The notes under the pieces were generated by a model. That model was not told the DNA's origin. It made no database searches and worked only from the letters and a program-made list of their open reading frames with translations. A stretch of 22,318 bases of DNA, taken from NCBI GenBank assembly GCA_035499355.1, contig DATJYZ010000129.1, forward strand, positions 1 through 22,318, written 5' to 3'. Below, piece by piece: positions 20,825 to 22,318 of this stretch. Source of the DNA: JAEUPI01 sp035499355 (GTDB taxonomy: Bacteria > Pseudomonadota > Gammaproteobacteria > Burkholderiales > Burkholderiaceae_C). Every line of letters begins with the position of its first letter. Positions within the stretch are counted from its first letter, which is position 1. Position numbers and translations under genes: made by a program.

Positions 20825-22318
20825 CGTCGGCGCTCCTCGCCAGGGCGGCGCGGTCGTACAGCTGGGCCACCGCAAATCGCGCCTGCATGGTGTACGCGAC
20901 CAGGCGCTCCTTCTGGCGCGTCAGCTCGGCCACGGCAAGCTCCTGCACCTGGCCCTGCTGCTCGAGCGTGAGCGCGGCCACGCGCGGGATCATGCCGCGC
21001 ACGTTGGCTTCGAGTTCGGCGATGCGCTGCGCGAATTGCTCCTGCCGGGCCGGCTCGTCGCGCTGTGCCTGCGCCAGTTCTTCGTCGCGCGCCTTGGCCA
21101 GTTCGAGCTCGCTGTTGATGGTGCGCAGCGCCTTGCGCGCATTCCACAGCCGGTCGGGGTGCTCCTGAGCGAGCTGCCAGGTCAGCGCGCCGGCCACGCG
21201 GCGCACGCGATCGGCCGCGGCGGCGACCACGGGGTCGTTGCCGGCGCGCTCGATGATTGCGCGCATGTCGGCCACGCGGTCGAGCTGCGCGCGTCGCGCC
21301 GCGTCGACCAGCGCGGTGTGGTCGTTGTCGGCCTCGGCCTTGTCGACTTCGGCGGTCAGCTCGTCGCGACGCTTGGTCATCGCGTCGATGCCGAGGTTGC
21401 CAGCCTGCTCGCGCACCTTGGGCAGGCGCTCGGCAAACGCCTGCCGGCGGTTGGCGAGCATCTCCTTGTAGACCGACAGCGCCTCGGCCCAGCCCTGCAG
21501 GTTGCGATTCAGGAAGCGCAGGTCGCGCCAATTCTTGAAGGCCTCCTGGAACTCGTGACGCGCCAACACCTGCGTCAGGTGGCTCGCGTGCGGCAGCTCG
21601 GGCAGCTCGCCGATGTTCCAGAACCATCCCATCTCGTCGCCCGGGTTCTTCTCGAGCAGGCCCTCGAGCAGCTTGCCGGCGCGGATGGCGCCGATCGACT
21701 CGTCGAGCGCGACGTTCTCGCGCTCGTATGCGCCGATCGCCTCCTGGTAGCGCTCGAGCGATTGGCCGTAGGCCCCGAGCTCGGAGTACGCGAACGGCAC
21801 CGCGATGCGGGCCTCGAGCACCGCCGCATCGCTGGCCTCGCGGCCGCTGGTCAGCTCGGTCCACGGCACCAGCGCCTGCTTGGGCTGCTTCAACGCGGCT
21901 GCGGCCCAGCCGAAGCCGAGCAAAGCCTTGCTGGCGAGCATGCTCGACAGCCGCACGCGCTCCAGATACGCACGCGCCGCTTCGGGCTTCTCCTCGGTCA
22001 GCGCCGCGAAGCCGAGCGCCACGTTGGCCTTGTCGCGCAGTGCCTTGAACTCCTCGGTCAGCGCCGGCGACTTGCCGACTTCATCGAGCAAGGCCATGCC
22101 GCGCTCGCCCTCGCCGGCGCGCACCAGCGCGACGCCGAGGTTGTAGCGCGCGTACAGGCCGACGCTGGTGGTCTTGCTGAGCGTCTCGAGCACGTTGACG
22201 GCGGCCGCGTAGTCGCCGCGCGCCATCAGCAGCTGGGCCTGCAGCAGCGCGCGCTCCTCCTGCAAGTCGGGCGGCAGATGATTCTCGATGCGGCTCATCG
22301 CGTCGGCCGCCTCGTCGA
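20808..22318 (-). CDS. TPR/coiled-coil protein, 5' end outside the window (partial)
   Basis: At least 503 residues are visible. The reading frame stays open to the right edge of the window upstream of an internal ATG at 22298 (DEAADAM then SRIENHLPPDL), so the true start lies outside. The first half contains tetratricopeptide repeats (LLMARGDYAAAVNVLETL, VGLYARYNLGVALVRAGEGE, AYSELGAYGQSLERYQEAIG). The middle has EMGWFWNIGELPELPHASHL and HEFQEAFKNWRDLRFLNRNL. The last 170 residues are a long charged helix or coiled coil (about ELELAKARDEELAQAQRDE). No signal can be judged because the N-terminus is missing. Its stop overlaps the next gene by 17 bases. A periplasmic TPR partner of the following lipoprotein is the likely role. 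Confidence 0.88.
   Translation of the reverse strand, partial: DEAADAMSRIENHLPPDLQEERALLQAQLLMARGDYAAAVNVLETLSKTTSVGLYARYNLGVALVRAGEGERGMALLDEVGKSPALTEEFKALRDKANVALGFAALTEEKPEAARAYLERVRLSSMLASKALLGFGWAAAALKQPKQALVPWTELTSGREASDAAVLEARIAVPFAYSELGAYGQSLERYQEAIGAYERENVALDESIGAIRAGKLLEGLLEKNPGDEMGWFWNIGELPELPHASHLTQVLARHEFQEAFKNWRDLRFLNRNLQGWAEALSVYKEMLANRRQAFAERLPKVREQAGNLGIDAMTKRRDELTAEVDKAEADNDHTALVDAARRAQLDRVADMRAIIERAGNDPVVAAAADRVRRVAGALTWQLAQEHPDRLWNARKALRTINSELELAKARDEELAQAQRDEPARQEQFAQRIAELEANVRGMIPRVAALTLEQQGQVQELAVAELTRQKERLVAYTMQARFAVAQLYDRAALARSADDASKP

Noticed and set aside
1..22318. CRISPR arrays, tRNA or rRNA genes, insertion sequences, attachment sites
   Set aside because: No regularly spaced repeats, cloverleaf-like sequences, transposase or integrase motifs or terminal inverted repeats were seen on reading through the window.

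Overview
The window is about two-thirds G+C, with strong third-position GC bias and long shadow frames on both strands. Protein style and gene content (a homoprotocatechuate meta-cleavage pathway with hpaG split in two, glycine-zipper lipoproteins, a Baeyer-Villiger monooxygenase) point to a betaproteobacterium, most likely Burkholderiales of the Rubrivivax/Leptothrix/Methylibium kind. That placement is inferred from style and was not tested by search.

Layout. (1) 143-1539, plus strand: two outer-membrane lipoproteins, a glycine-zipper protein and an OmpA-like peptidoglycan-binding protein. (2) 1616-2856, minus: hpaF and hpaH, overlapping by ATGA. (3) 2932-9762: four genes unrelated to that pathway in alternating orientation. 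They are a PQQ-type sorbosone/glucose dehydrogenase-like propeller, a large soluble three-PAS hybrid histidine kinase, a type I Baeyer-Villiger monooxygenase and an SDR dehydrogenase. (4) 10028-13931, minus: hpaG1-hpaG2-hpaE-hpaD. (5) 13980-22318, minus: an eight-gene envelope operon that runs off the right edge.

The hpa genes encode the lower homoprotocatechuate pathway. HpaD opens the ring, HpaE oxidises the semialdehyde, HpaG1/G2 and HpaF decarboxylate and isomerise, and HpaH hydrates. The HpaI aldolase, the HpaBC hydroxylase, and any transporter or regulator are not here. The usually compact cluster is broken between hpaD and hpaF by about 7 kb.

The most interesting block is the right-hand operon. 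In transcription order it encodes a TPR/coiled-coil protein (5' end outside the window), a 940-residue TPR lipoprotein, a smaller TPR lipoprotein, a 92-residue secreted protein, one TolQ/ExbB/AglR-like channel protein, two ExbD/TolR-like proteins, and a TonB-like protein with a Gly-rich linker and an AgmX/PglI-type C-terminus. This resembles the core of the Myxococcus Agl-Glt gliding machinery more than Tol-Pal or Ton. One ExbD has the expected transmembrane Asp and the other has Asn. The two gaps flanking the second exbD-like gene are filled almost exactly by two copies of a structured repeat. Its hairpins show compensatory base changes, and its edge carries the Shine-Dalgarno of the next gene. 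A 14-bp inverted repeat with one bulged base covers the hpaG1 start codon at the junction between this operon and the hpa genes.
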